From: Aphrophora alni
Lineage: Eukaryota; Arthropoda; Insecta; Hemiptera; Aphrophoridae
DNA: 64,000 nucleotides
Assembly: GCA_963513935.1 (NCBI GenBank)
Contig: OY740765.1
Coordinates: forward strand, 149,073,830 to 149,137,829
Direction: 5' to 3'
Translations under genes and position numbers: made by a program
Part shown: in pieces, positions 11,465 through 22,765 of the stretch
Layout: each line of letters begins with the position of its first letter
Position numbering within the stretch: position 1 is the first letter of the stretch
Notes under the pieces: model-generated
What the model was told of the DNA's origin: nothing
Seen by the model: the letters and a program-made list of their open reading frames with translations, nothing else
The model's database searches: none

Positions 11465-11700
11465 GAAGAACAGGTCAGACCTAAGGAATGTGGTTAGATT
11501 GTTGACTGGTCACTGTATGCTCTGTAGTCATGTACGAGACCTTCTGTGTAGAAGTGTGGAGGTGAGGAAACAGCTCAGCACATAACTGTCCAGTTACGAC
11601 CTCAAAACGAATTCGTTAGGCGCTATACGCAGTTTCCAAAAACCAGAGATTGAATTGAAAAGACCTGTGAATGACTGTGTAAGAAGAGCACAGTAGGCTT
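11465..11700 (+). pseudogene. LINE ORF2 3' remnant (R1/I-group type)
   Basis: Plus-strand translation includes LRNVVRLLTGHCMLCSHVRDL (about 11478-11540; the key feature is LTGHC…H), followed by a basic stretch ending KRPVNDCVRRAQ. The motif R.VVR.LTGHC.L..H is characteristic of the C-terminal region after RNase H in R1/I-group LINEs. Frame breaks follow it, and the upstream catalytic regions are absent. Confidence 0.5.
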
Positions 11701-12329
11701 CATGACTGAGAGACTAAACCAGGTCTACAATCCTGGCCTCCCTTGCAATATAAAAGGGAGCTCCACTCTCACGATAAACTCCATATTAAAATGATTCACA
11801 CATTTTCAGAGCTTATTTCATAGCTCTATCCCTTAACTCAGTTCTTTCTACCTGCCTCTGAATAAAAGCAATCATCAAACAGCCTTTTATTTCCCTTGCC
11901 AATATAACTTAATCCTACAAAATTGAAAGCTTAGTGTAGCTTGTCCCTAAAAGGAAATCAGGTTGTCAAATAATCCTCTGCTAAACGATATTAAATTACT
12001 TTAGTGATAATTGAGCTAGGTTTTAGGAAATCGCCTTTCATTAGTTTTCCCGTTACAACCTAAAACATGGATTAAAACACATTAAACTAAGAACAATGTG
12101 TGACGTTAAATTTTATGAGGATAAAATATCTGCGGATAACAATAGTTTGTTCTGTCATAGAACGATGCACGTAAAGTAATGCTATATCAAGTATTAGACT
12201 ATTTTAATAAGGACAACATTAAATATAAGTTACACAGATACTACTAAATCAAACGAAGATTAAACTAACTGTAACACATAGTTAAACAACGTTAGTCTAT
12301 GTATAAAATACGACCTAGTGTATATTGTA
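11701..12329. other. Non-coding stretch, no gene seen
   Basis: AT-rich sequence with no recognised domain or repeat boundary. It may include the 3' untranslated part of the LINE remnant to its left. Confidence 0.3.
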
Positions 12330-13110
12330 ATGGTTGTAATATTGTTTAAAAATTGATGGGACCATCATGGTACTTACCCAGCCTCATAATACAATGCAAT
12401 ACAAACATGCAATGCTCAAAAGTTGGTTTCTTGGACCATGTGTTAAATTGTTTGGTAAATCAAGGGCGTTTTACTCTATAGTAGGGTAAGTTGTTTAAAA
12501 CAGTTGTTACGTAGGTTTTCTGAACCTCGTAATTGTGTATATCACTAGTTTTTTAATGTCAGTTAGACCCTTGCAAGCCTTGTAAATATGTGTGTATTTA
12601 AATAAAACTCCACTCCGCTCGCGTGAGGGTCTCGAAGTTGTACATATGTAAAGTAGTCAAACTCGCTACGCTTGTGTCCGTAACTCGACCCCCAGATCTT
12701 GTAATTATCTTCTTAGAAGATCAAAATTCGAAATTACATTTTTCACTTTTTTCACTATTTGTTATAGTAGTGAGAGGAGGTTGCTATCATTACATGCAAA
12801 ATTTGAATCCGCAATCATTTAATTTGTTATTACACAAGAGATATAAACAAAAGCCTGTTTTAAATGCCGCTATTTTGACATTTTTAATTATATTTTTCTG
12901 AATTTTAATAAGGTTCTATGTAACCCGATTATAATTCTCTATATCAAATTTTATGATTTTATCTTAATTTTTGTGGCCGGTATCGAGCTTACGTTCAGAC
13001 GCCAACGACGATGGAGGGACGGCTTTTCGAAAGTTGCTTTTTTCGTTTCTTAAGGTCCTAAGGTCAAAAAACAAACGTAGAAATATTCGATGATTACCAA
13101 AATTACCTCA
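12330..13110 (+). repeat. Rep-A copy 1
   Basis: First of several copies of a non-coding repeat of about 0.7-0.8 kb, here taken as the reference orientation. Shared landmarks in order: a CTCAAAAGTTGGT block (12416), GTTAAATTG, GTTTAAAACAGTTGTTAC (12493), CTCGTAATTGTGTATATCAC (12527), GTCTCGAAG…GTACA…GTAAAG (12627), CGATCTTGTAA-like text, ATGCCGCTATTTTGACATTT (12862), ATAGGGTTCTAT-like text, and a CGACGATGGAGGGACGGC terminal region ending with TTTTCGAAA (13029). No open frame fits a known protein, so it is presumably a non-autonomous transposon. Confidence 0.8.
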
Positions 13111-14289
13111 TGGTCGCGATCATACTCGCTACCGTTCATTTCTAAACACGATAACTGTCCTCTTAAAATAAATATACTTATACTTTAATTAAAGCTGTTT
13201 TCCGGTTAATTCGCCGTAAGGCGTGGCTACAAGGTCACGCCCTGAAATTTTGAAAGAGAACACAAAACTGTTTTCAATTCAGATAAAACCTTTAGATACC
13301 TACCCTATTGATACTGAACAACTTTTGTTTAGTTTACCCGTGTATGATCTTGGATCACATAGTGTGTAGCTCTGTTGATTTCTGGATCACATTTGTATTT
13401 AGTTTTAGTTTTTTCAACCCCACAAGCCTAGTTTTAGCCCCGGATTCCTTCCTTAGTTTACTAGTTTTAGTTTTAGTTTCCAATATAGTCATTGGCTACA
13501 TTGTCATGAACTTACAATTTTTGTCATGTTCTAGGTTTTTTAACTTGGTAACGATAGTTGATAGATAATCTCGAAATGTCGTGTTTTAATTTTAATATAC
13601 GCAAATGATGGGAAATGTTCAAATAAACTACATCAATAACATGTTATTTTTATATTTATTGACTTAATATTCAACATGTACTAGTTCATTTTCTTGAGCT
13701 CAGATACAAGTAGTTAAGGTTTTAATGATTATCATGTGTTAGATTAATGTCGGATTTAACGATTTGTCAGCACTAAAGTAGATTGGAAAAAAAAAAAAAA
13801 CAGGACAAATATTTAACATTTAATCGTTACATGTTTTAACGAATTGTTAAAAGTTTAACAAACGTTGGACAAATATCCAAAACGTAGATAATCCGATTTA
13901 GTTTTCCGTTTATACAAAATTTATAATTGAAGCGGGAAAATAAAATATCTTTTGAAAGAGGTTTTTCCACAATCTGATTTACTTCGGTTACAACACGATT
14001 GCGAAAGTAAACTGTCTTTTCAGGAGGCTGTATCCTGGATTGTGCTGTTGACAGAACTGCTCGTTGAATTTTGTTTTAGTTGATTTTGTGAGGAATCCAA
14101 CTTGACAGTTGTGAAGTGGGGTCCGTTGACAGGATCTTTGGATTCAAACCTAAATTGAAAAATTCTATGTGAATAGTCATCAAACTAGTCCAGTAAGAGA
14201 TGATATCAGAAGTGACACTGTTGATTATGCGACACCAGAGAAATCAAAGAGGTTGGATTACGCATCAGCTAAAGATAGGAAATGCTCCA
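13111..14289. other. Non-coding stretch, no gene seen
   Basis: AT-rich. The 86-codon frame at 13308-13568 is hydrophobic and low in complexity, and I see no support for it. An A-run lies at about 13786-13800. Confidence 0.35.
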
Positions 14290-14660
14290 CGTAAAACAAT
14301 TATATAAAAGCCAAATACCACTCACTGACTGACTCACTCATCACGATTTCTCAAAAACTGCTGAATGGATTGCAATGAAACTTGGAATATAGCTTCCAAA
14401 TTGGTAATAGGTGCTCACTAAGAAATCTTTTGAACAACTTTTGCGTTTAAGCATATTAAAAATATAAAAAACGAAATTAAATTTTTCTCTAAACTACAAA
14501 GGTGAAACGAGCTGAGGCTTCTTTACATTCCTTCTTTTCAAATGTTTGATACTTATGGTATACAAAATACGCAAAAGGTTAATGTTTTTAGCTAAAAATC
14601 GGCTCTAAATACAAGATTTAAAAAATCACTAAAAACCAAAATGGAGGCTGGCATTTCTCT
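14290..14660. repeat. Dispersed repeat with CACTGACTGACTCACTCATC motif
   Basis: The stretch at about 14322-14345 (CTCACTGACTGACTCACTCA) followed by TCTCAAAAACTGCTGAATGG and TTGCAATGAAACTTGG is a combination I know as a common interspersed repeat of insect genomes. A related 'accaaacttggtacacacatgac' block occurs at 38137-38162. No termini could be defined. Confidence 0.45.
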
Positions 14661-15029
14661 TTGACCGAAAGAGTGTTGTGAGTGAGGCATTGTTTGTAAT
14701 AACGTCGGTGAATCAATTAAACAATTTTTGACTATTGTCACAGTTGTGTAACTTTTTCTTATGTGATTATTTTGAGAAGCAATTGTACTCTCATAGTTTC
14801 AACAATGATGAGGATTTGAAGAGCGTTATCGAAGAGGAACTTCTTCGTATCCCACTTAATTACTTTACAAGTGGTACGAATCATTTGATAGGGTGGGTTT
14901 CAGTTTTAACATATTATTTTTTAAATCTTATTTTCATTGGTTTTTAAAATAATACTTCGTTTTTAGTTTGTTTAAAAAAAAAATGTGTGTATCCAATTAC
15001 GTTGTAGCAATAAAACGTTTTTCCAAACA

Positions 15030-15142
15030 TAACAAAAGCTGTACTTTATTTCAACGGTTTTTTTGTTACCGCCATTTTGTTTCTATAAACACCAGTGTGT
15101 TGAAATTTCACACAAAATTTTTGGTAACTTTATTAAAAGGTG
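15030..15142. repeat. Dispersed repeat shared with 20395-20485
   Basis: Contains ACCGCCATTTTGTTTCTATA, AACACCAGTGTGTTGAAATT and TCACACAAAATTT. The same order occurs at 20420-20480 (GCCGCCATTTTGTCTCTATA, CACCAGTTTGGTGAAAGTTT, CACACAACATTTCTCGTAAC). Both are diverged; the family is unknown. Confidence 0.7.
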
Positions 15143-15289
15143 TATAAAGTTTAAAAAGAATCAGTTGAAAATAAGTAATTAATTGAAAATCATAATCGTG
15201 TACCTCATCCTAGAACACTCTCCATTAGTTCACTAGTTTGACATTTTACTTATCCAGTATATGAATTTTGGTAATCTCCGTTTTTTACT

Positions 15290-15760
15290 GATTTCACGTA
15301 CCATGGCCTGAGGAAACTGAAAAAATGATTTTCAACATGCTGTCCGTACGTCGCCGATGTCGTTGCCGTCTGTATGTAAGCACAATATCGACTACAAAAA
15401 AGATACGAACTTACAATTAGATATAGAGGACTATAGTGTGTTTATATTGAACTTCAGAAAATTCAAATAATAAATGTCAAAATAGCGGCCATTTTAAACA
15501 GTTATATGTTCATATCTCGTGTGGTATTCAAATATACACTAAATTAAATAAGAAATTATAAATTTCAATTATGCTTGTAATGGTAACAACGCCATATCTC
15601 TAGATGACATATCTCTAATATGAAATTTCGATCTCCAACTCGCCAGGAAAAAGTAATATTCGTATGGTTACGAGATCCGGAAGTGCAGAGTCATCGACAC
15701 GAGCGTAGCGAGTGAGGTTTGTCACATATTTACAGCTTTATGGCCCGCCAGGGCCGAGAG
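15290..15760 (-). repeat. Rep-A copy 2 (inverted)
   Basis: Reverse-oriented Rep-A. It begins with the terminal region CATGGCCTGAGGAAACTG (15301), then GACTATAGTGTGTTTATATT (15428), AAAATAGCGGCCATTTTAAA (15479), TTACGAGATCCGGAAGTGCA (15668) and GACACGAGCGTAGCGAGTG (15697). Copy 3, in the opposite orientation, follows about 90 bp later, making a large inverted pair. Confidence 0.78.
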
Positions 15761-15849
15761 ACTGTAACGAGCGAAGCGAGTGGAAAATCTTGATAGATAG
15801 ACATCTAGCCGATGTCAAGTAAGTAGTGAACACAATTACGAGGTTAAGT

Positions 15850-16545
15850 AACCCGTAAGAACGGTGTTAAACTAGTCGATGAAGGAGCCATCGTGTTACT
15901 TGCCCTGCTCCATCATTAAGTGTATTGCTCAAAAGTTGGTATCTTTGGTTCTGTAAGAAATGTTAAATTGTATTTGTAAATCTGGGGCATATCCAGCAGG
16001 GTCTGTTTAAAACAGTTGTTACACAGAGTTTTTGTATCTCGTAATTGTGTATATCACTACTTTCTTAACGTCAGATAGGCTCTGGCGGGCTTCGAAGCTG
16101 TACAGGATGTAAAGGAGGCCACCCTTGTGCCAGTGATTGCCCTGCCGGATCTTGTAACTATTGGAAATTAAATTTTTGGCATAACTTAACTATTTATCAC
16201 CGTAGAGAGATAGATTGGTACCATTACATGGAGACTTTAACTGTATTTTTTAATTTTTATCTAATATAGATGTTACAAGTTGAATAACACACGAGATTTG
16301 AACAAAACACTGTTTTATATGGCCGCCATTTAGACCGTTCTGAATTTCAATAGGGTTCTATAAAAGCACACTATAGTCCCTTATAGCAAATTTTATGTTT
16401 TAATTTTAATTTTTGTGGCCACTATTGTGCTTAGTGTACAAGGAAGAGAATCATAACGGACGGACGGCATATCGAAAATCACTTTATCAGTTTTCCGAGA
16501 TCATGAGGCGTGAAGATCATTCGAAACTGTTTGTCAGTTACTAAC
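15850..16545 (+). repeat. Rep-A copy 3
   Basis: Same orientation as copy 1: GCTCAAAAGTTGGTATCT (15920), GTTTAAAACAGTTGTTAC (16005), CTCGTAATTGTGTATATCAC (16038), GGCTTCGAAGCTGTACAGG (16088), GGCCGCCATTTAGACC (16321), CACTATAGTCCCTTATAGCA (16369), and a terminal GGACGGACGGCATATCGAAA (16459) with TTTCCGAGATCATGAGGC. A reverse-oriented scrap (16635-16715, with CAACTTTTGGGCATTACATT) abuts it. Confidence 0.78.
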
Positions 16546-16781
16546 CTTACCCTATATTTCGTACAGTGGGTAAGTAAAATCTTAACCGTGTTCTATCAAT
16601 ACGGTTTAACAATTCCTACAAATCTCAAGAGATCAACTTTTGGGCATTACATTTACAGGATTATTTTGTAGGATGTGGCCGACAAAGCACCGTGATAACA
16701 CCCATCAACTTGTTTTAAATAGTTAGAAGGTGTTAGGATGAAAAACAGATTGCACTATTTAGATAGCATTATATAGTATTA

Positions 16782-17951
16782 CTAGCTAACCCGGCAAACG
16801 TTGTTTTGCCATGTATATTTTTTCTAGAAAACATTTTTTTAGTTCAATAAAAATAACTATTTACTATAAGTGTGCGGGGATGTACTTATAATCGAAGGCT
16901 TTGCAAATAATTAAAGTATACTTTATTTAGGTTAATAAATTAATCTTTATTAACTTTACGAATATATTTTAAATTACAACAATTCTTTATTAATTATGAC
17001 AGTTGGGAAAAAAAGAAAGATTAATCTCTCAGCGCAATGGAGTGTACAATATTCTTGGTTAGTCCGTCTTTAGCCAGCACAAATAAACTGGATGGTTTTC
17101 CCACGCGAGAACATGCCACATATAGTTGTCCGTGGGAAAAGCATGGTGTTTCCAAATCTAAGCCACATACAGATAATGTTTGGCCTTGTGACTTATTGAT
17201 CGTCATAGCGAATGCCAATCTAATTGGAAATTGAGTGCGTTTGAATTCAATTGGCACATCTGTAGGAATCATAGGGATTCGTGGCAGCAACACATTTTCG
17301 CCTCGAAACTTCCCATTCAAAATGGTGGCTTCAATGACATTTTTCATTAATTTCTTAATTACTAATCGTGTACCATTACACAGCCGTGGTGGGTTCAAGT
17401 TACGAAGTAGAATGATCGTAGCTCCAACCTTCAATTGTAAATGGTGTGCTGGCATGCCTGGCAAATCCAATGAATTTAAAAACTCAATTGGATAATTCAC
17501 AGTTTCGTTGGTATCACAAACTGCATCGATAGATTTGTATGACACCAAGTCCCCAGGCAACAACTGTTGTATTTTTAAATTTAATCCATTGACGTCCACA
17601 TTTTTTGCTGTCAAAATCGCTCTTTCTGCCAACCACTTATGATTTTGATATTGTGTGTGTACATCGGGAAATATGCGATCGATGAGAGTATTTTGCGAGT
17701 CGATGATTGTGCAGAAGTCCGTTTGTAATTTTATACATCCAGTATTTTCATGTACAGTAACTTTCCCATCGCCAATATCTAACAGTTGTTTAGAGAAAGT
17801 TTCGGCGGATGGATCCCGAAGCATTTGAACGCGCATGTTCATCGTCAGTTGTACTTTTTCAACATTACGCCACAGTCGCGATGATTTTAAGCAAGCATTG
17901 ATTTCATCAGCGTACGTTGAACGTGGAATAACGGGTAGAGTTTGTCTGAAA
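16782..17951 (-). mobile_element. Helitron, 5'-truncated, intact 3' terminus
   Basis: On the minus strand the element ends in a GGCAAA-ACAACG-TTTGCC hairpin (16793-16810), then a short GGGTTAG spacer, CTAG at 16785-16782 and a host T. This hairpin plus CTRR-T ending is the diagnostic 3' terminus of Helitrons, which insert between A and T without target duplication. The helicase frame lies 211 bp inside. The 5' side breaks at about 17951, exactly within the GDFRQ-type motif of the helicase, so the replication-initiator (HUH) domain and the first part of the helicase are absent. With an intact 3' end but no 5' end it is unlikely to move alone. Confidence 0.88.
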
Positions 17952-17959
17952 TAAAGCAT
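17021..17959 (-). CDS. Helitron Pif1-like helicase, C-terminal part
   Basis: This 312-codon open frame encodes the C-terminal half of the Pif1/RecD-like superfamily 1 helicase domain of a RepHel protein, the enzyme proposed to unwind DNA during rolling-circle transposition. It starts at the FRQTLPVIP block (residues 4-12); the usual preceding GGD is replaced, marking the break. Further on are QLTMNMRV (about 37-44), WLAERAILTAKN (about 109-120), LKVGATIILLRNLN (motif IV/V zone), and TINKSQGQTL near residue 252 with LYVACSRV near 278 (motifs V and VI, which contact DNA and ATP). Walker A and B are missing, so the product cannot be an active helicase. The frame is uninterrupted, which suggests a recent truncation. 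The first Met is probably not a natural start. Confidence 0.85.
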   Translation of the reverse strand: MLYFRQTLPVIPRSTYADEINACLKSSRLWRNVEKVQLTMNMRVQMLRDPSAETFSKQLLDIGDGKVTVHENTGCIKLQTDFCTIIDSQNTLIDRIFPDVHTQYQNHKWLAERAILTAKNVDVNGLNLKIQQLLPGDLVSYKSIDAVCDTNETVNYPIEFLNSLDLPGMPAHHLQLKVGATIILLRNLNPPRLCNGTRLVIKKLMKNVIEATILNGKFRGENVLLPRIPMIPTDVPIEFKRTQFPIRLAFAMTINKSQGQTLSVCGLDLETPCFSHGQLYVACSRVGKPSSLFVLAKDGLTKNIVHSIALRD

Positions 17960-18196
17960 TAAAATTGCCTATGACAGTAGTTTCAGATTGTTTTTCGAGA
18001 AAGTTTAAGAGATGGCAACAAAGAGATTGTACACTTTGACATGCAGTCTATTGTTTATACTGCAGACAAACTATGTTGGACACGGTTCATGTGAAAATAC
18101 TTGGCTGCCAGCTGATTTTCCGACATGGCAGGACGGATATTTCTTTCGTTGTTTTGTCTATCGCTCGCTGGCCGAAGTCGATCTTGGTATCGATAT

Positions 18197-18540
18197 ACTA
18201 TGCTAGGAGAACCTATTTTTGTGCTGAATTATAAAAGAAATGCACCTAATCAGCTGTTTTAAATATGAATTATTACTTTGATTGCTGTGGCAACTTAATT
18301 TCTATGTAAAATCAAATCTAAAACAATTCCGATATTGTTTCACAATGGTCTATGCTAGGACTAACCTATTTTTGTGTTGATTTATAAAAGTAATTCACCT
18401 AATCAGCTGTTTTAAATATGCATTATTATATGGTTGCTATCATAATTAAATTTGTATGTGAAATTGCAAAAACAAGTTTGAAACACTTTCCAAATTGTTT
18501 CAAAATTGGTCTATGTTGGCCTAACCTGTGTTTGTGCACT
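18197..18540. repeat. Tandem repeat, about 155-bp period, 2+ copies
   Basis: The block TATGCTAGGA…CCTATTTTTGTG…CACCTAATCAGCTGTTTTAA recurs at about 18198 and 18352, and its start (CTATGTTGGCCTAACCTGTG) appears again at 18509. Copies are about 80% alike by eye. It lies just upstream of the truncated Helitron, and could be Helitron sub-repeat or unrelated. Confidence 0.8.
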
Positions 18541-20200
18541 AGAGTTCCACCACGCCCACTCAATCTACAGAGATGGTTTTAATGGAAAGCATAGGGTCTG
18601 GAGATCAATATATAGAACGTGACCGTTTGACCACTTTATGAGTCTTTACTTTCGCAAGATTTTTGACGACAATCCTATTTAAAAAAAAAAAAAAATCTAA
18701 ATGTAAACACTCAAATGGAGGGGAGGGGGTCTAAGGGATTCTAGTGGTTCTAAACGGATTTCTCAAGGACAATTTGTTTTCCTAACGCTACCTAAATAGC
18801 CTAGGTCGGAAGGCAATTTTACTTAGTATTCAATATTTTGTACAGTTATGTTTATAAGAAATATAGCTTCAAATATACAGTTTTTATGTATGATTTCATG
18901 TAAATACGTTTTAACATTTAGATATAATAGTGTTAAGTAATACACAATATAAATTGACTTGATTTGAATAATTATTCTGTTCTTTCTTTTTCGTTGACAA
19001 AACCAGAATATGAAATATACAAACAGGTTTATTTGTATATTATTATCTTTTAATTATTTATATGTTTATAAATAAATTATATATTTTGGTGAAATTACAT
19101 ATACATGCACACAAATAGGTAGGATCTGTGCACATTTCCTTGTCTCTGATATTGGCGATTGCCAGTTATAATTTTTATATATTAAAATAATCATGATCAA
19201 TGCGCATTTCGTTGTATTTACAACATTGAAATTTTCTAAAAACCTGACTTCGTAATAGCAAAGAGTCGCGTTTGTTGTGCAAATGAGTGGAGAGGGTGTG
19301 GTGAAGAAGGCAGGTTCCGTTTCCTGCAAGGGGCGTCGCTGACTCCTGACTTGGTTGAAAAGACTTCATAATGTGTTTTCATCTCCGTTGGATGTTTTCA
19401 AAAAGAGAAAACGCTTATAAATATTTATCTCGCCTTTAGCACTTTAGCTTTAATAAATCTTTCTACTTGGCGACAAAACTCAGCTTCCGTGCCGTACAAT
19501 CTTCTGGTCTGTTAAGATAACGTTTGTAATTCTTTTAAACTTTCATCTTAAAATGTAAATTTTGTTTTAGAAATATAATTACACTGTTTGTAGAAAAGGT
19601 TATTTTTTCACTAAAGTAAACGATTAGAGAAGATTTTTGAACAAAATTCAATGCATTTCTAGATTTGGCTAAATAATCAAAGTTTTGATTTCATCATTTC
19701 CATATTATCTTAATTTTTTTTAACAGATTTAAGAGGGTTTCTTCAAAAATCTTTTATTATTATTTTATAATTAGACAGTATAGATTTAAAACTTTTATAT
19801 TCTCACATGTAAGTAGTATGCAGAGAAAGCTATGTGAATGGTCAAACAAATTTAAGTCCAGTTTTTTTGCGGATATACAGTTTTCAGGTATTCTGAGTAC
19901 ATATTTCTTATTCTAATGATGTATATTTGTTCTTCGTGTATCTCTACAGACCTAACAGATAGACCTGTAGAATTTTCGATCAAATTTGGAATGCCATCTT
20001 TACCTCGATGGTTTTTTTAAATTTTTTTTTTGATAATTGAAAATTTAGAGGTAGCCACGGTAACAAAAGAATTTGTTGTTATCAAAATTGGATCTAATGG
20101 TTAATTAAATTTAGCTGAAATGTAGCCTCATACGGCCCAAACAAGACGTATTGGGTGTTATATCCCAAAAAGTTACAGTTCAAAAGTATTCAGAAAAAAA
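18541..20200. other. Non-coding stretch, no gene seen
   Basis: AT-rich sequence. A moderately GC-rich patch at about 19255-19350 has short frames that resemble no protein I know. Nothing else supported. Confidence 0.35.
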
Positions 20201-20507
20201 TTATATATAGTGTGTCCCACGAAGATGTACACGCTTTTGATTTTATATTAATTGCATATTCCTCAACCGATTCTTTTGAAACTTTATATACTTTTTAATA
20301 AATGTATCAAAAATTTGAATTGAACAGCTGTTTTAATTATAAATCTAACAATTAATCTCTCAAGAGTAAACAGTATAAAAGTATTGAGGCATAGGAGTTG
20401 TTTTATTTATTTTTTGTGTTGCCGCCATTTTGTCTCTATAAGCACCAGTTTGGTGAAAGTTTCACACAACATTTCTCGTAACTTGTATTCGTTAAATTAT
20501 GCTGTTT

Positions 20508-20653
20508 GCAACTAACTGTAATACAAACGAAATACAGTATCTATTATTTTTCTGAGAAACTTAAATGAACGTAACTGCAGAACAGTCACGGTGCCACACG
20601 CTGTCAACGGGGAAACGAGTTGGCAAACCCGCACGGTCCTTATTGGTTTGCTG
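20508..20653 (+). repeat. Dispersed repeat, inverted partner at 44686-44828
   Basis: Contains GCAACTAACTGTAATACAAA, CAGTATCTAT, AACGTAACTGCAGAA, GGGGAAACGAGTTGGC, and CCCGCACGGTCC. The same text in the same order is found on the minus strand at 44686-44828, with about 15% divergence by eye. Family unknown. Confidence 0.85.
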
Positions 20654-21740
20654 TCTACCGACTCCTCTCTCAAGGAACGCTATATAATGGGGAGACTAGG
20701 GAGGACGGCGACGGACTCGTAAGATCAACACATAACAACAAAACCTTGAAAGCAGCTGACTCAAACACCAAACATAGAATACAAAGATTTAATCATTTAT
20801 ACTTTAATTACTTTGATAAAATTAATTAGTTTTTTATCTTTTTATAAATATTTAACTCGTTTAATTTTAAACAGATTAGACTATAAAACAAAACCTTGGT
20901 ATGAATTGAAATGGCGAAGTATTATTGTGGTTTAAAAACTCCTAAACTGCTGGTTTTATAGAAATTTTGAAGTTAAGAATTAACTGTAAATATAGAAGTA
21001 GTTTTGGCTAATTTGTAACGATTGCTATATCCCATAAGTCAAAGAAACGTCAACACCTGAAACCATGAAATGTCCACCAATTCTACGCATAGTAATTCTA
21101 TAATTTGCGCCTTTTTTTACTAATTGTATATACAGAGTGTTTCAAAAAATAGTTTCAAAATTTCAGGAGCTTGTTCCTTACATCAAAATAAATGAAACAA
21201 TGTATATAAACATATTTACTAAAATGCTTAGTTTTCTATATAGCCGCCAATTTGTGATTTTAACCAAAAAACTTTTTTTATAACGGTAAATGATATGGAG
21301 TTGAAATTTTGCGTGATACTTGGTGTTATGAAAACACAATTTGAGCAAAATAATCAACCGATTTTTTCACTTATTTCAAAATGACGTTTGTGTAAACTTT
21401 TTAACATCAAATATCTGAAATAAACCGTTAATTTTACAAAATATTTACAAGAGACAAAATATTTTCCTTTTTTAATGAAAAATAAAAAAAAAAGTTATAC
21501 TTTTTGTAGCTTAGTAAACTGAGTTATCTATAAAAATTTGAAAACATTAAATAAAAAAAAAACTGTAGATTAAAGGACAACTAAGTTATCGAGATACCCA
21601 ATAATAGGGAGAAAGAGATAGCAGTCGATTTAGAAACCCTTTAGCTTTTAAGACTGTTACAATGCGTAATACCGTACATTAAATGAATGTCCGCCATTTC
21701 CGATTTAAAAAAAAAAGTGCTTATTATTTTATATCATGCG

Positions 21741-22252
21741 TAGGGTTGCCAGACGTCCGGTTTTTTACTCGTCTTCCAAGTGTCCGGTCGGACTTCTTAA
21801 AATTTCGAGAAATGTCCGACTTTTTCCTTTTAGATGGCTAAAATTATTTACTGAAAATATTTACTGCCTGTGTACTTATAGCAAAGCCCATCGATTTTTT
21901 TCTGAGGGTATAAATGTTGACATAGCGACATTGCTCGCCCCCGGGCCCCGACCAACAACAGGCATTGACTTCCTACTTCCCGGAAATTCCGGGCCGGAAT
22001 CCCGGTCCCGTCACTGTCGCTCTAATTTCGTGCTTTCCTTATATTTGTTTGGAATTTCCTGTAATTAAAGTAGACTTATTATTAAATATTCGTATTTTTA
22101 ACGAAATGTGTTTTTTTTTGTTTTTTTTTTCATTGCTGATCATTTTATTGCAAGTAATGTTCATTGAGTTTGGTGTCCGGTTTTTCCCCCAAATGTCCGG
22201 CTTTTTCATGATATAATGTCCGGCTTTTGAAATTCCCCATCTGGCAACCCTA
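21741..22252. mobile_element. hAT-type MITE, 512 bp, with target duplication
   Basis: Starts TAGGGTTGCCAGACGTCCGG and ends …CCCCATCTGGCAACCCTA, giving a 13-bp terminal inverted repeat TAGGGTTGCCAGA with one further near-match. It is flanked by ATCATGCG (21733-21740) and GTCATGCG (22253-22260), an 8-bp duplication with one mismatch, as expected for hAT. TGTCCGG repeats occur inside both ends. No transposase is encoded. It interrupts the long-inverted-repeat element, so it inserted later. Confidence 0.88.
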
Positions 22253-22699
22253 GTCATGCGTGCTCGATAATATATGTATATATAAAATTAAAAACATTTG
22301 GATTCCACTTATTCACTTTGATCAACTACAATAAACTAATTGGGAATAGATTTTCATTTACTACAATCACAACAATAATTTCTTAATAATCAATTGTTAA
22401 TACACGTTTTTAACTAGGTAAATATGTCCAGAATTTTTTTAAAAAATTCGGTTCTAGGCTAATCTTGGGTTTTCTTCTTTTTTTTAGTTTAGTTATTTTT
22501 CTTTCTTATATATTTTGGGTGTGTATGTGTTATTTTTGTATATCTGATTATTACATTGTATATGTTACATTATATTAATCTTTAGCTTTGTGTCGTATAA
22601 TATATTGTGATGGCATTGGACTTTGGTCAAGGTGCTTATTCTTGTTATAAGAATGAGGAAGAGGCTTTGGCTTTGCCAGTCACGGTCGTCTAGTAGGGT

Positions 22700-22765
22700 T
22701 TGTATCCATGTACGATCTGAGGATGATGACTTGGTAATTGAAACGTCGTCTTGTATTTGTGTTGC
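22700..22765 (+). ncRNA. Hammerhead-like module
   Basis: Core CTGAGGA (22717-22723), extra T, stem GATGAC/GTAATT with one mismatch around loop TTG, GAAA (22740-22743), hairpin AC-GTC-GT and GTC triplet ending at 22750. The outer helix is weak: GTAC (before) and GTAT (after) pair only with an internal loop. Degenerate copy. Confidence 0.4.

Noticed and set aside
13308..13568. A small membrane protein gene
   Set aside because: Hydrophobicity comes from T-rich low-complexity sequence; no homology or signals support it.
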